Made by a program: the position numbers and the translations under genes | Notes under the pieces: model-generated | Seen by the model: the letters and a program-made list of their open reading frames with translations, nothing else | What the model was told of the DNA's origin: nothing | The model's database searches: none | In this document: positions 37,512 through 44,954 of the stretch, piece after piece | Layout: each line of letters opens with the position of its first letter | Numbering within the stretch: the stretch's first letter is position 1 | Source of the DNA: Candidatus Melainabacteria bacterium | GTDB lineage: Bacteria; Cyanobacteriota; Vampirovibrionia; 2-02-FULL-35-15 | Assembly (NCBI GenBank): GCA_023250195.1 | Contig: JAHFBF010000001.1 | Coordinates: 1-64,000 of the forward strand | DNA length: 64,000 nucleotides | Direction of reading: 5' to 3'

Positions 37512-38414
37512 CTACTTCCCCTGATAGTAAACTTTATCTGCAAATCCCTTAAATGCAAAAAATGTAAGCACTATAATAATTAAAAACAAAATCCAAGCCA
37601 TGCTGCTGGCATAACCAAATTTAAAATCTTCAAAAGCATTCTGATAAGTATAAAGCGAATAAAAAGTAGTTGCATACTCAGGTCCCCCGGATGTCATCAC
37701 ATAAGCAGGAATGAAATATTGAAAAGTTGAAATTATTCCAATAATTAAATTAAAAAAGATTGTCGGGGTAAGCATTGGAATCGTAATTAAAAAAAGCTTG
37801 TTCCAGAAACCGGCACCATCAATATCAGCCGCTTCATAAAGAGACTTTGGGATATCCTGAAGCCCTGCAAGATAAATAAGCACTGAATTCCCCAATGACC
37901 ATAAATTCATAATAATAAGTGCTATAAGAGCCCGTTTAGGGTCATTAAGCCACAATGGTCCTGTAATATTAAGTTTACTTAAAAACCCATTAAGTAACCC
38001 ACCATCATCTCCACGAAAAATCCATATCCATATAATAGAGCTTGCAACAAGAGGGACAATACTGGGTAAATAAAAACAGGTCCTGTAAATTGAAATCCCT
38101 GTAATTTTTTGATTTAAGAGCATTGCAAAAATAATCCCGGCAACTACAGATAATGGAAGTGTAATAAGTGCATATGTAACTGTTATATATAATGATTTCC
38201 AAAAAATGGGATCAGAAAACAGGAGAGTATAATTGTCAAATCCAACCCAGAGCGGTTTTCTTAAAACATCATACTCGGTAAAACTAAAATAAAACGATGC
38301 CATTATAGGAAGAAACAAAAATATTGAAAGACCAATCAGCCATGGGAAAAGAAAAGTAAGCACTAATGAGTAAGCAACAAAATCTTTTTTTAAGAACATT
38401 TTCATATTCATCAT
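37512..38414 (-). CDS. ABC sugar transporter permease (MalF/UgpA type)
   Basis: 300 residues, six hydrophobic segments. The conserved cytoplasmic loop EAADIDGAGFWNKLFLITIP contacts the ATPase; LFPWLIGLSIFLFLPIMASFYFSF is the first span. Family transports sugars or glycerol phosphate. The second permease, binding protein and ATPase are not in the window, so it is either the last or only transporter gene here. Its start region overlaps the divergent cyclase start by up to 49 bp; an internal Met at 38399 would shorten the overlap to 34 bp. Followed by two envelope-protein genes in likely operon. Confidence 0.88.
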   Translation of the reverse strand: MMNMKMFLKKDFVAYSLVLTFLFPWLIGLSIFLFLPIMASFYFSFTEYDVLRKPLWVGFDNYTLLFSDPIFWKSLYITVTYALITLPLSVVAGIIFAMLLNQKITGISIYRTCFYLPSIVPLVASSIIWIWIFRGDDGGLLNGFLSKLNITGPLWLNDPKRALIALIIMNLWSLGNSVLIYLAGLQDIPKSLYEAADIDGAGFWNKLFLITIPMLTPTIFFNLIIGIISTFQYFIPAYVMTSGGPEYATTFYSLYTYQNAFEDFKFGYASSMAWILFLIIIVLTFFAFKGFADKVYYQGK

Positions 38415-40546
38415 TAATTATATTAATTTCTTTGCTGTGGTACTTTGCAAATATACCTTTAATAAGTAACTATTTACATGACATTGAACTTAAAACATAT
38501 GACCTGTTGTTTATAAGCAGACACGATCTGAATTTAGATCCAAATCCACCTAAAAATGTCCTAATTGTTGGAATTGATGCCGGTTCAATAAATAAAGTTG
38601 GGGTTCCATGGCCATGGCCAAGACAGTTTCATGCATCACTTGTAGAAGCTCTCACTCAGGCAAAAGTCAAATTAATTTTATTTGATATTATTTTTGATAC
38701 CATTTCACCTTTAAGTGCACAGACTGAAGACATCTCCGGTACTGAAACTATTGCTAAAACTTCTTTTGATGCCGGTAAAGAGGATGATAACATCTTTGCA
38801 CAATCAATTAAAAGTGCAATGAATGTTATTTTAGCCTGTGAAGCTGAGCCTCTTTCAAAGAGCAAATATCAGGCTATACTTCCGATTAATACTTATATAA
38901 AAGCATTAAATAATGACATCAGATTTTTAGGAAATTCAAGTGTTACTTATGACAACGATAACTTTGTCAGAAGAGCAAAGTTAATTTATCCGGAGTTTTA
39001 TAAAGACCAGGCAATTGCAGGCTCTATAGCATTTCGTGCAGCGCAACAATATTCAAATGTCAAGGTAAAGGTTTTAAATGATAACTCTATAGAATTCGGA
39101 GAAAGAAAAATACCAAAAGAATTGTTAATTAACTTTTATGGACCATCTGAAACAATAACTACAATTCCTTACTGGAAAGCACTTGAATTAATATCCAAAG
39201 GTGAAACATCTATTTTTAAAAACAAAATGATTTTAATAGGAAGAACAAAACTAAGAGCTTCTATTGATCCATTTAAGAGCGTAAGATCCCCGGATTCATT
39301 TCCTACTCCCTATGCTGCACTTACACCAAATTTTTCAGGAGTCGAATTACAGGCAACAATTTTAAGTAATCTGATTGATAATTCATTTATAATCAAGACA
39401 AACAATTTTTTAGTCTGTTTAATATTTTTAATTGTTGGGTTGATTTCCAGCTTTTTTATCTCTAAATTCAGGCAGAGATTAGTCTTATGTTTTTATATAT
39501 GTTTATTGCTTTCTCTGCTTTATGTATGTATAGCCTTTTTACTTTTCCTGTTCTTCAGAATCTTAATTCCACCAACTTATACTACCTATGGAGTAATTCT
39601 TCCGGTTTACTTTATAAATCTTCTGGATCAGTATTTTATTGTTGATAAAGCAAGACGCAGGCAGGCAAAAATATTCAGACAACTTGTTCCATCTCAGGTT
39701 GCCGATGAAATTGAAAGAATGGATCAGGATCAATTAGCCCTGGGAGGAAGTAAAAAAGAAATTACAGTTTTATTTACTGATATTAAAAACTTTACAGGCT
39801 TATGTGAAAGAAACACACCGGAAACAATTGTAAATATTTTAAATGAATTTTTTACAGAAATGGTCAAAGTCATTCATAAACATAACGGGCTTGTAGATAA
39901 GTTTATTGGGGATGCAATTATGGCAATCTGGGGTTCTCCCAAAGTCCTTGAAAAAGAGATTCAAGCAAATCTTGCTACAACCTGTGCACTGTCAATGATA
40001 CGGGAACTAAACGGACTTAACCAAATGTGGGAAAGAATGAATTTAAACGAAGCTCTAAATATAAGGATTGGAATAAACACTGATTATGCCATCACTGGGA
40101 ATATAGGTTCTATTCAAAGAATGCAATTTAGCGCAGTAGGTGATGGAGTAAATGTAGCCAGCAGACTTGAAGCAGTAAATAAAGTTTATGGTACAAGTAT
40201 TTTACTATCAGGCAATACCGCAAATCTATTAAATAAAGACCAGATGTTAAGAGCAATTGATACTGTTCTAGTCCCTGGCAAGGATACACCATTGGAAATT
40301 TTCGAATTATTGGATCCAAAGGATTATACTCCTGAACTAATTGCAAACTATTCGCTGGCACTAAACTGTTACAGGAATAAAAACTTTGAAGAAGCAATAA
40401 AATACTGGCAGACTTGTATAAAGATCGACAAAAAAGATAAAGCATCTCAGGTAATGCTTGAAAGAACACTTAGATTCAAGCAACAGCAACTTAACTCAAA
40501 GCTGCAGGACGACTGGCAGCCAATCTGGATTGTTGAAAACAAGTAG
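38366..40546 (+). CDS. CHASE2-domain adenylate/guanylate cyclase
   Basis: 726 residues. One N-terminal membrane helix (about 10-30), periplasmic CHASE2 sensor (about 35-330, DPNPPKNVLIVGIDAGSIN, PWPRQFHASLV), three helices (about 345-430), then a class III cyclase domain (about 455-640). That domain has metal Asp residues in FTDIKNFTG and FIGDAIMAIWG and the SAVGDGVNVASRLE segment. The C-terminal 60 residues are TPR-like. It makes cAMP (or cGMP) in response to an external signal. Start overlaps the divergent ABC permease. The TAG stop (40544-40546) is the GTAG end of a palindrome. Confidence 0.92.
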   Translation: MSKQQNLFLRTFSYSSLIILISLLWYFANIPLISNYLHDIELKTYDLLFISRHDLNLDPNPPKNVLIVGIDAGSINKVGVPWPWPRQFHASLVEALTQAKVKLILFDIIFDTISPLSAQTEDISGTETIAKTSFDAGKEDDNIFAQSIKSAMNVILACEAEPLSKSKYQAILPINTYIKALNNDIRFLGNSSVTYDNDNFVRRAKLIYPEFYKDQAIAGSIAFRAAQQYSNVKVKVLNDNSIEFGERKIPKELLINFYGPSETITTIPYWKALELISKGETSIFKNKMILIGRTKLRASIDPFKSVRSPDSFPTPYAALTPNFSGVELQATILSNLIDNSFIIKTNNFLVCLIFLIVGLISSFFISKFRQRLVLCFYICLLLSLLYVCIAFLLFLFFRILIPPTYTTYGVILPVYFINLLDQYFIVDKARRRQAKIFRQLVPSQVADEIERMDQDQLALGGSKKEITVLFTDIKNFTGLCERNTPETIVNILNEFFTEMVKVIHKHNGLVDKFIGDAIMAIWGSPKVLEKEIQANLATTCALSMIRELNGLNQMWERMNLNEALNIRIGINTDYAITGNIGSIQRMQFSAVGDGVNVASRLEAVNKVYGTSILLSGNTANLLNKDQMLRAIDTVLVPGKDTPLEIFELLDPKDYTPELIANYSLALNCYRNKNFEEAIKYWQTCIKIDKKDKASQVMLERTLRFKQQQLNSKLQDDWQPIWIVENK

Positions 40547-40570
40547 AGGCTTGCCGCAGCAAGCTTCTAC
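40543..40570 (+). repeat. GTAG palindrome supplying the cyclase stop codon
   Basis: 28 bp: GTAGAGGCTTG, six-base centre, CAAGCTTCTAC; same subfamily as the glpK and holB elements. Followed at 40575-40587 by a degenerate GGCAAGTCTCTA half copy that includes the stop of the small ORF at 40585-40683. Confidence 0.9.
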
Positions 40571-40584
40571 ACCATGGCAAGTCT

Positions 40585-40683
40585 CTATTCTTCATGATGG
40601 GAAAATCTTCCAATTAAAAAAACAGTAGTAAACACGCAAAGAATTACTAACAGTGTAAGTGAAACTGCAATTGCAACATCCAT
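40585..40683 (-). CDS. 32-residue single-span membrane protein
   Basis: Short ORF: MDVAIAVSLTLLVILCVF, a hydrophobic helix, then IGRFSHHEE. AAGAGG lies nine bases upstream of the ATG on the minus strand, a good ribosome-binding site, and a hydrophobic span with a charged His/Glu tail is unlikely by chance. Size and shape recall small accessory subunits of respiratory or cytochrome complexes, but no family is recognised. Confidence 0.5.
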   Translation of the reverse strand: MDVAIAVSLTLLVILCVFTTVFLIGRFSHHEE

Positions 40684-40746
40684 TTTTATTTTTCCTCTTA
40701 AGATCTACAAAATATAACAAAACTAGTATAAATTATATTACTAACG

Positions 40747-40944
40747 ATGAAACGAGTTTTATCAAAAACCTTTATAAAACTGTGGGATTCAATCTTCAGA
40801 AAACACCCTTGGGCTGAAGCTTTTTTACTTTCTATAATCATCCACATGTTTTTACTATGTTTTTTGTGGTTTTGCTGTGAAGTTCATGTAATGTTATTTC
40901 CACAAAAACCACAAGAGAGGATAATAAATATAGAATTTCTATGA
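40747..40944 (+). CDS. Short membrane-anchor protein, TonB N-terminus-like
   Basis: 65 residues: basic start, hydrophobic span LLSIIIHMFLLCFLWFCC, and a tail PQKPQERIINIEFL. The SxxxH within the helix and the tail resemble the N-terminal anchor of TonB-family proteins, but the Pro-rich spacer and C-terminal domain are absent. Its TGA overlaps the cinA ATG (ATGA), so it is probably translated and couples to cinA. A -10-like TATAAATTATATT precedes it. Could be a truncated TonB or a genuine small protein. Confidence 0.5.
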   Translation: MKRVLSKTFIKLWDSIFRKHPWAEAFLLSIIIHMFLLCFLWFCCEVHVMLFPQKPQERIINIEFL

Positions 40945-42236
40945 AAGCAGAAATCATATCAATTGGGACAGAACTTTTGCTTGGTCAAACAATTAATACC
41001 AATGCATCTTTTCTTGCAAATGAACTGCAAAGTTTAGGAATTGACTCATACTTTCAGACAACAGTAGGAGACAATACTGAACGCATTCATGAAGTACTTG
41101 AATTAGCTCTACAAAGAGCAGACATAATTATTACTACAGGCGGTTTAGGACCGACACCAGACGACTTAACCCATGAAGCTGTTTATAGTTTTTTTAATAC
41201 AAAACCATCTCTGGATAAAAAGATTTTAAAGCAAATTGAAAACAAATTTCACTTGAGGGGTTACAAAAAAATGCCAAAAATGAATAAAAAGCAGGCATAC
41301 AAATCAAAAAATGCGCAATGGATTTCAAATAAACTCGGCACTGCAAATGGCATTATCTGGAAAATCAGAGGTCAGAGGTCAGAGATCAGAGATCAGAAAA
41401 AAAAAATCTCACCTCTCACCTCTCATCTCTCGCCTCTCATTCTGACTTTCCCCGGTGTACCAAAAGAGATGTACCAGATGTGGAATGATACTGCTAAACC
41501 ATACCTTAAGAAGATCTCTACAAAAAATGTAATCTTTTCAACTACCCTGAAATTCACCGGGATCGGAGAGTCAGCTCTTGCTGAGAAAATAAACAAATTT
41601 TTCAACCTAAAAAATCCTACAGTAGCACCATATGCAAGTCTCGGAGAAGTAAAAATAAGAATAACTGCAAAAGCTAAGACAAATAAAATTGCAAATAAAT
41701 TAGTTGCCCCTGTTGTAAAATCTATTTTGAAAAAGACAAAAAAATATTTTTTCGGCATCAATGATGAGACTTTGGAAGAATTATTAGCTAAAGCGTTAAT
41801 AAGAAAAAAGAAAACTATTTCAATTGCAGAATCATGTACCGGTGGATTTTTATCTAAACGATTAACTGATATCCCTGGAAGTTCTAAGTATATAAAATCA
41901 AATGTTATAACTTACTCAAATGAAGCTAAGAATAGATTACTTTGCATACCAAATGAAATATTAAATAAATACGGTGCGGTAAGTCCAGAAATTGCAACAT
42001 TAATGGCAAAAGGAATTAAAAAATTAAGTGGTTGTGACGTTGGAATTTCAATTACTGGTATAGCTGGACCAAGCGGTGGTTCAAAAGAAAAACCTATTGG
42101 GCTTGTTTATTTTGGACTTGCAAAAGGTAATAAAATTAAAACACAAAAAATGTTATTTGGTTCAAATTCAAGCCGGGATGAGGTTCGTTTTCTTGCTACG
42201 CAGTTTGCTTTAAATTGGCTGAGGAAAGAGATTTAG
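40941..42236 (+). CDS. cinA: CinA: damage-inducible protein / NMN amidohydrolase, with in-frame insertion
   Basis: 431 residues. Residues 1-200 are the MoCF-like (COG1058) domain: ISIGTELLLGQTINTNA, TTGGLGPTPDDLT and FPGVPKEM. About 270-430 are the PncC domain with SIAESCTGGFLSKRLTDIPGS and GISITGIAGPSGG. CinA acts in pyridine nucleotide salvage (NMN to NaMN) and is linked to competence. Between GIIWK and LTFPGVP lie about 25 extra residues (IRGQRSEIRDQKKKISPL then TSHLSPLI) encoded by an inverted repeat, where relatives have a short turn. The 3' end overlaps convergent lpxC by 41 bp. Confidence 0.95.
   Translation: MKAEIISIGTELLLGQTINTNASFLANELQSLGIDSYFQTTVGDNTERIHEVLELALQRADIIITTGGLGPTPDDLTHEAVYSFFNTKPSLDKKILKQIENKFHLRGYKKMPKMNKKQAYKSKNAQWISNKLGTANGIIWKIRGQRSEIRDQKKKISPLTSHLSPLILTFPGVPKEMYQMWNDTAKPYLKKISTKNVIFSTTLKFTGIGESALAEKINKFFNLKNPTVAPYASLGEVKIRITAKAKTNKIANKLVAPVVKSILKKTKKYFFGINDETLEELLAKALIRKKKTISIAESCTGGFLSKRLTDIPGSSKYIKSNVITYSNEAKNRLLCIPNEILNKYGAVSPEIATLMAKGIKKLSGCDVGISITGIAGPSGGSKEKPIGLVYFGLAKGNKIKTQKMLFGSNSSRDEVRFLATQFALNWLRKEI
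41365..41446 (+). repeat. Inverted-repeat insertion inside cinA
   Basis: Left arm is repeats of CAGAGGT/CAGAGAT; right arm is the complementary CTCACCTCTCACCTCTCATC type; an A9-10 run lies between. The frame is kept through the element. Confidence 0.85.
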
Positions 42237-43023
42237 CCATCTCCACGTTTAACTCATGTCCACTTTTAAATCCAATCACATGCATATTTATTTCCAGTGG
42301 ATTTATTCCTGACAGTCTTAAATCCCCAATAATATCTAAAATCTTGTGATAAAGGGGCTCAAGTGGCTCATGTAGCTTTTTATTAAAATCATTTTCATCT
42401 AGTGTTAATAGACGATCAGTAACTTCAAAATAATCATTTTCTTCTTTTGTTCCAAAAGTTCTCGCTCTAAGGATTTTATCTTTTCCATCTCTTGGCTCCC
42501 ATGACACAAATAACTTTCCTAATGCAGGATGCTCCCAATCCATATAGTAACTAACTTTAAAACCATCATGAGGAATAGCTGCAATTTGTTTTTTATCTCT
42601 TTTTATAAAAATTGTTTCATTTAAATCATATTTTTCTTTTACATCTGAACAAAGCCCCGTCTCTAATAAGGCATCCTGCCAGTGCACGGCACTGCCATCT
42701 CCAATAATTAGCTCGTTTTGATCTGTAATAACTTCAACATCATCTACACCTAAAAGTGAACAAGCTGCTAAAAAATGCTCAATTAAACATATTGATTCTG
42801 TATCATTAGTTAAAACAGTATTTCTTGTAGCATTAGAAACATTTTCAACTCTTGCAGATATAAATTCTTTTTTCCCCTTATTTACTGCAAAAACGATGCC
42901 ACTGTTTACTTTAGCCTTACTAATCGAAACAGTTACTTCCTCTTTTGAAAATAATCCTTTACCGTTTATTTTTATACCGCCCTCCTCGCTCATTCTTCGC
43001 TTGTCGGGCTTTGCATAGTGCAT
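42196..43023 (-). CDS. lpxC: UDP-3-O-acyl-N-acetylglucosamine deacetylase
   Basis: 275 residues, near family length. Catalyses the committed step of lipid A synthesis; Zn2+-dependent. GIKINGKGLFSKEEV and CLIEHFLAACSLLGVDDV (zinc His) in the first half, ARTFGTKEE, and LYHKILDIIGDLRL (HKxxDxxGD, remaining zinc ligands) plus SGHEL in the second. The first ATG (43023) has GAAGGAAG upstream; a later Met at 42993 matches the family N-terminus better, so either is possible. Shows the cell is Gram-negative and makes lipid A. Overlaps cinA by 41 bp at the 3' ends. Confidence 0.95.
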   Translation of the reverse strand: MHYAKPDKRRMSEEGGIKINGKGLFSKEEVTVSISKAKVNSGIVFAVNKGKKEFISARVENVSNATRNTVLTNDTESICLIEHFLAACSLLGVDDVEVITDQNELIIGDGSAVHWQDALLETGLCSDVKEKYDLNETIFIKRDKKQIAAIPHDGFKVSYYMDWEHPALGKLFVSWEPRDGKDKILRARTFGTKEENDYFEVTDRLLTLDENDFNKKLHEPLEPLYHKILDIIGDLRLSGINPLEINMHVIGFKSGHELNVEMAKSLSSANLKQTA

Positions 43024-43140
43024 CTAATCAATCTTCCTTCACGTTATTCAGATTTTACCGAATCAATCGGATAAAATCTTACTGTTAAATAGTTTATTAT
43101 GCTATCTTACCTTAGCTAGACAACAATAATAATTTCATTC

Positions 43141-43941
43141 ATGTCATCAAAACCTTCTTCTACCAGCATATCTATATTACCGCCTAATATACCGGCAATA
43201 AAAGATCAGTTCAATATAATTGGACTAAGTTTTATTCTGCTTGTAAAAAGTTATCTGTCAATATTTTCTTTTAAGGTACCAAAAAGACAAATTGTAGAAC
43301 AAATTGTTGCAATTGGATTTAACACATTACCAATGATTATTTTAATTTCAGTCTTTTCAGGAATGATAATTTCACTTGAAACATCAAGTTGGCTTGAGAC
43401 ATACGGAGCCAGAGAAACAGTAGGATACCTGATCGCTGCAACATCAGTAATAGAAATTGCCCCTGTTTTTGTAAGCTTTGCAATTGGAGCTCAGGCAGGA
43501 ACAGCCATCACAGCTGAACTTGCACATATGCAAATCACTGAACAAATTTCAGCAATGAGACTATTCAAGGTAAATCCTATTAATTATCTTGTAGCCAGCA
43601 GACTCTGTGCAATGATTTATTCTCTTCCAATTGCAATAATAATTGGTGCATTGTGCTCTATAATTGGGGGGATATTTATAGCAAATTTCAATTCCCACAT
43701 AGAATATAATGTTCTGATTGATTCAGTATGGAGAGCATTAAAGCTAAAAGATATTTGGAACTCGCTGATTAAAGGGTTTGTTCTGGGGAATTATTTAATT
43801 GCTATCCATACTTCATTTGGACTGGGGACCAGAGGAGGAGCAAAAGAAGTTGGACTAATGACTTCATCAAGCACTATCTGGGTAGCAGTAGGATTGATTT
43901 GCATTGATGCAATCCTGGACTATTTTATGTATGGTAATTAA
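43141..43941 (+). CDS. mlaE: MlaE/TGD1-family lipid ABC transporter permease
   Basis: 266 residues, usual length. SGMIISLETSSWLETYGA, APVFVSFAIGAQAGTAITAEL, ITEQISAMRLFKVNPI and TRGGAKEVGLMTSSSTIW are the conserved MlaE blocks; five hydrophobic segments. In E. coli MlaFEDB moves phospholipids between the two membranes; in cyanobacteria and plastids TGD1 plays the same part. MlaF (ATPase) and MlaD (MCE protein) are not adjacent. Convergent with the next gene with a 4 bp overlap at the stops. Confidence 0.92.
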   Translation: MSSKPSSTSISILPPNIPAIKDQFNIIGLSFILLVKSYLSIFSFKVPKRQIVEQIVAIGFNTLPMIILISVFSGMIISLETSSWLETYGARETVGYLIAATSVIEIAPVFVSFAIGAQAGTAITAELAHMQITEQISAMRLFKVNPINYLVASRLCAMIYSLPIAIIIGALCSIIGGIFIANFNSHIEYNVLIDSVWRALKLKDIWNSLIKGFVLGNYLIAIHTSFGLGTRGGAKEVGLMTSSSTIWVAVGLICIDAILDYFMYGN

Positions 43942-44660
43942 TTGCGCATAAAATCAGCAAGTCTGCTAAACGGTTTAACTACATGGAGATTTAAATCTAT
44001 ACCTAACTGTTCAAGAATTCTCATGCCAATACCACTGATTGGATTATCAAAATTAACAGGAATTATTCTAAACAAAGATCTACTTGCAAATTCATCCAGA
44101 ACATTCTTTTCAAAAAGAGATTCCCGAGAAGTAGGATTTACTTCCGAGAGACCAACTCTACTGGCAAATCTCATAGTCATGTTTCCAAGACCAGCTAAAA
44201 TTCTCGGGATACTTCCTTCGTAAAAACTTGGTTCTATAATTGCAGTAGCAGGAACATGTTCAAGAGCTCTCATTGAACCATTTTTAAGATCATTTAAAGA
44301 TAAAACAGGTTTCTTATCAAGTACATTAAGAAAAGCTATTTCTGAAGTTTTTCTTGCTGATTCAGTCCCTAATCTATATAAAACTCTTAGTGGCTGATTA
44401 GCAATAGAACTTTCAAAATATCTTACTACTCCTCTAAAAGTAGAATCAAAGATAGATCTGGCAACTCCTTTTTCAATATCACTTATCTGTTTAACAGGTT
44501 TTAAAAGCTTAGGTTCGCTTTCTTTTTTTGTTTCTATTGATTTTTCTTCTGTCTCAGGAGGTCTTACAGAAGACTCTTCTTCTTCAACAACTTGTGACTT
44601 AGTTTCCATAACTATGCCTGGTTGAGTTTTTACTATGGATACTTTTGGAATAGAAGGCAT
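43938..44660 (-). CDS. Uncharacterised protein
   Basis: 240 residues, not recognised. A Ser/Pro/Glu/Lys-rich disordered N-terminus (about 1-60, with EEESSVRPPETEEKSIETKK) precedes a helical part with SIFDSTFRGVVRYFESSIAN and LGNMTMRFASRVGLSEV. No signal peptide or clear membrane span. Next upstream on the same strand is another lineage-specific gene (590 residues), with 294 bp between them containing a hairpin. Confidence 0.65.
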   Translation of the reverse strand: MPSIPKVSIVKTQPGIVMETKSQVVEEEESSVRPPETEEKSIETKKESEPKLLKPVKQISDIEKGVARSIFDSTFRGVVRYFESSIANQPLRVLYRLGTESARKTSEIAFLNVLDKKPVLSLNDLKNGSMRALEHVPATAIIEPSFYEGSIPRILAGLGNMTMRFASRVGLSEVNPTSRESLFEKNVLDEFASRSLFRIIPVNFDNPISGIGMRILEQLGIDLNLHVVKPFSRLADFMRN

Positions 44661-44712
44661 AAGTTCTTTTATTTAATTTAGTGACACATAAATCAGATTT
44701 TCGTATTTAGTG

Positions 44713-44756
44713 TAAGGATTTATTTAATGCACTACCTCTAGTGCATCAAGTCCTTA
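44713..44756 (-). terminator. Two-level hairpin between two lineage-specific genes
   Basis: TGCACTA / TAGTGCA (44728-44734, 44739-44745) around CCTC, with an outer TAAGGA / TCCTTA pair. It lies 3' of the 590-residue gene and 5' of the 240-residue gene on the minus strand, so it may terminate the first or regulate the second. The rest of 44661-44954 is plain AT-rich sequence. Confidence 0.45.
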
Positions 44757-44954
44757 TTTAAACAAAATTAAGATCAATAAAATTAAAATATAACCATGAA
44801 GATTAAAAAATTTAAGAGTTAAGATAAATTATTAAATCCATCTTATTTTTGAAAGCGATATACATATATAATTTTAAAATTACATAATAAAAATTAAATA
44901 AGTTTAATATTTACAATGGTAATACACAATAATATTTTAGATAACATTCAAAAA

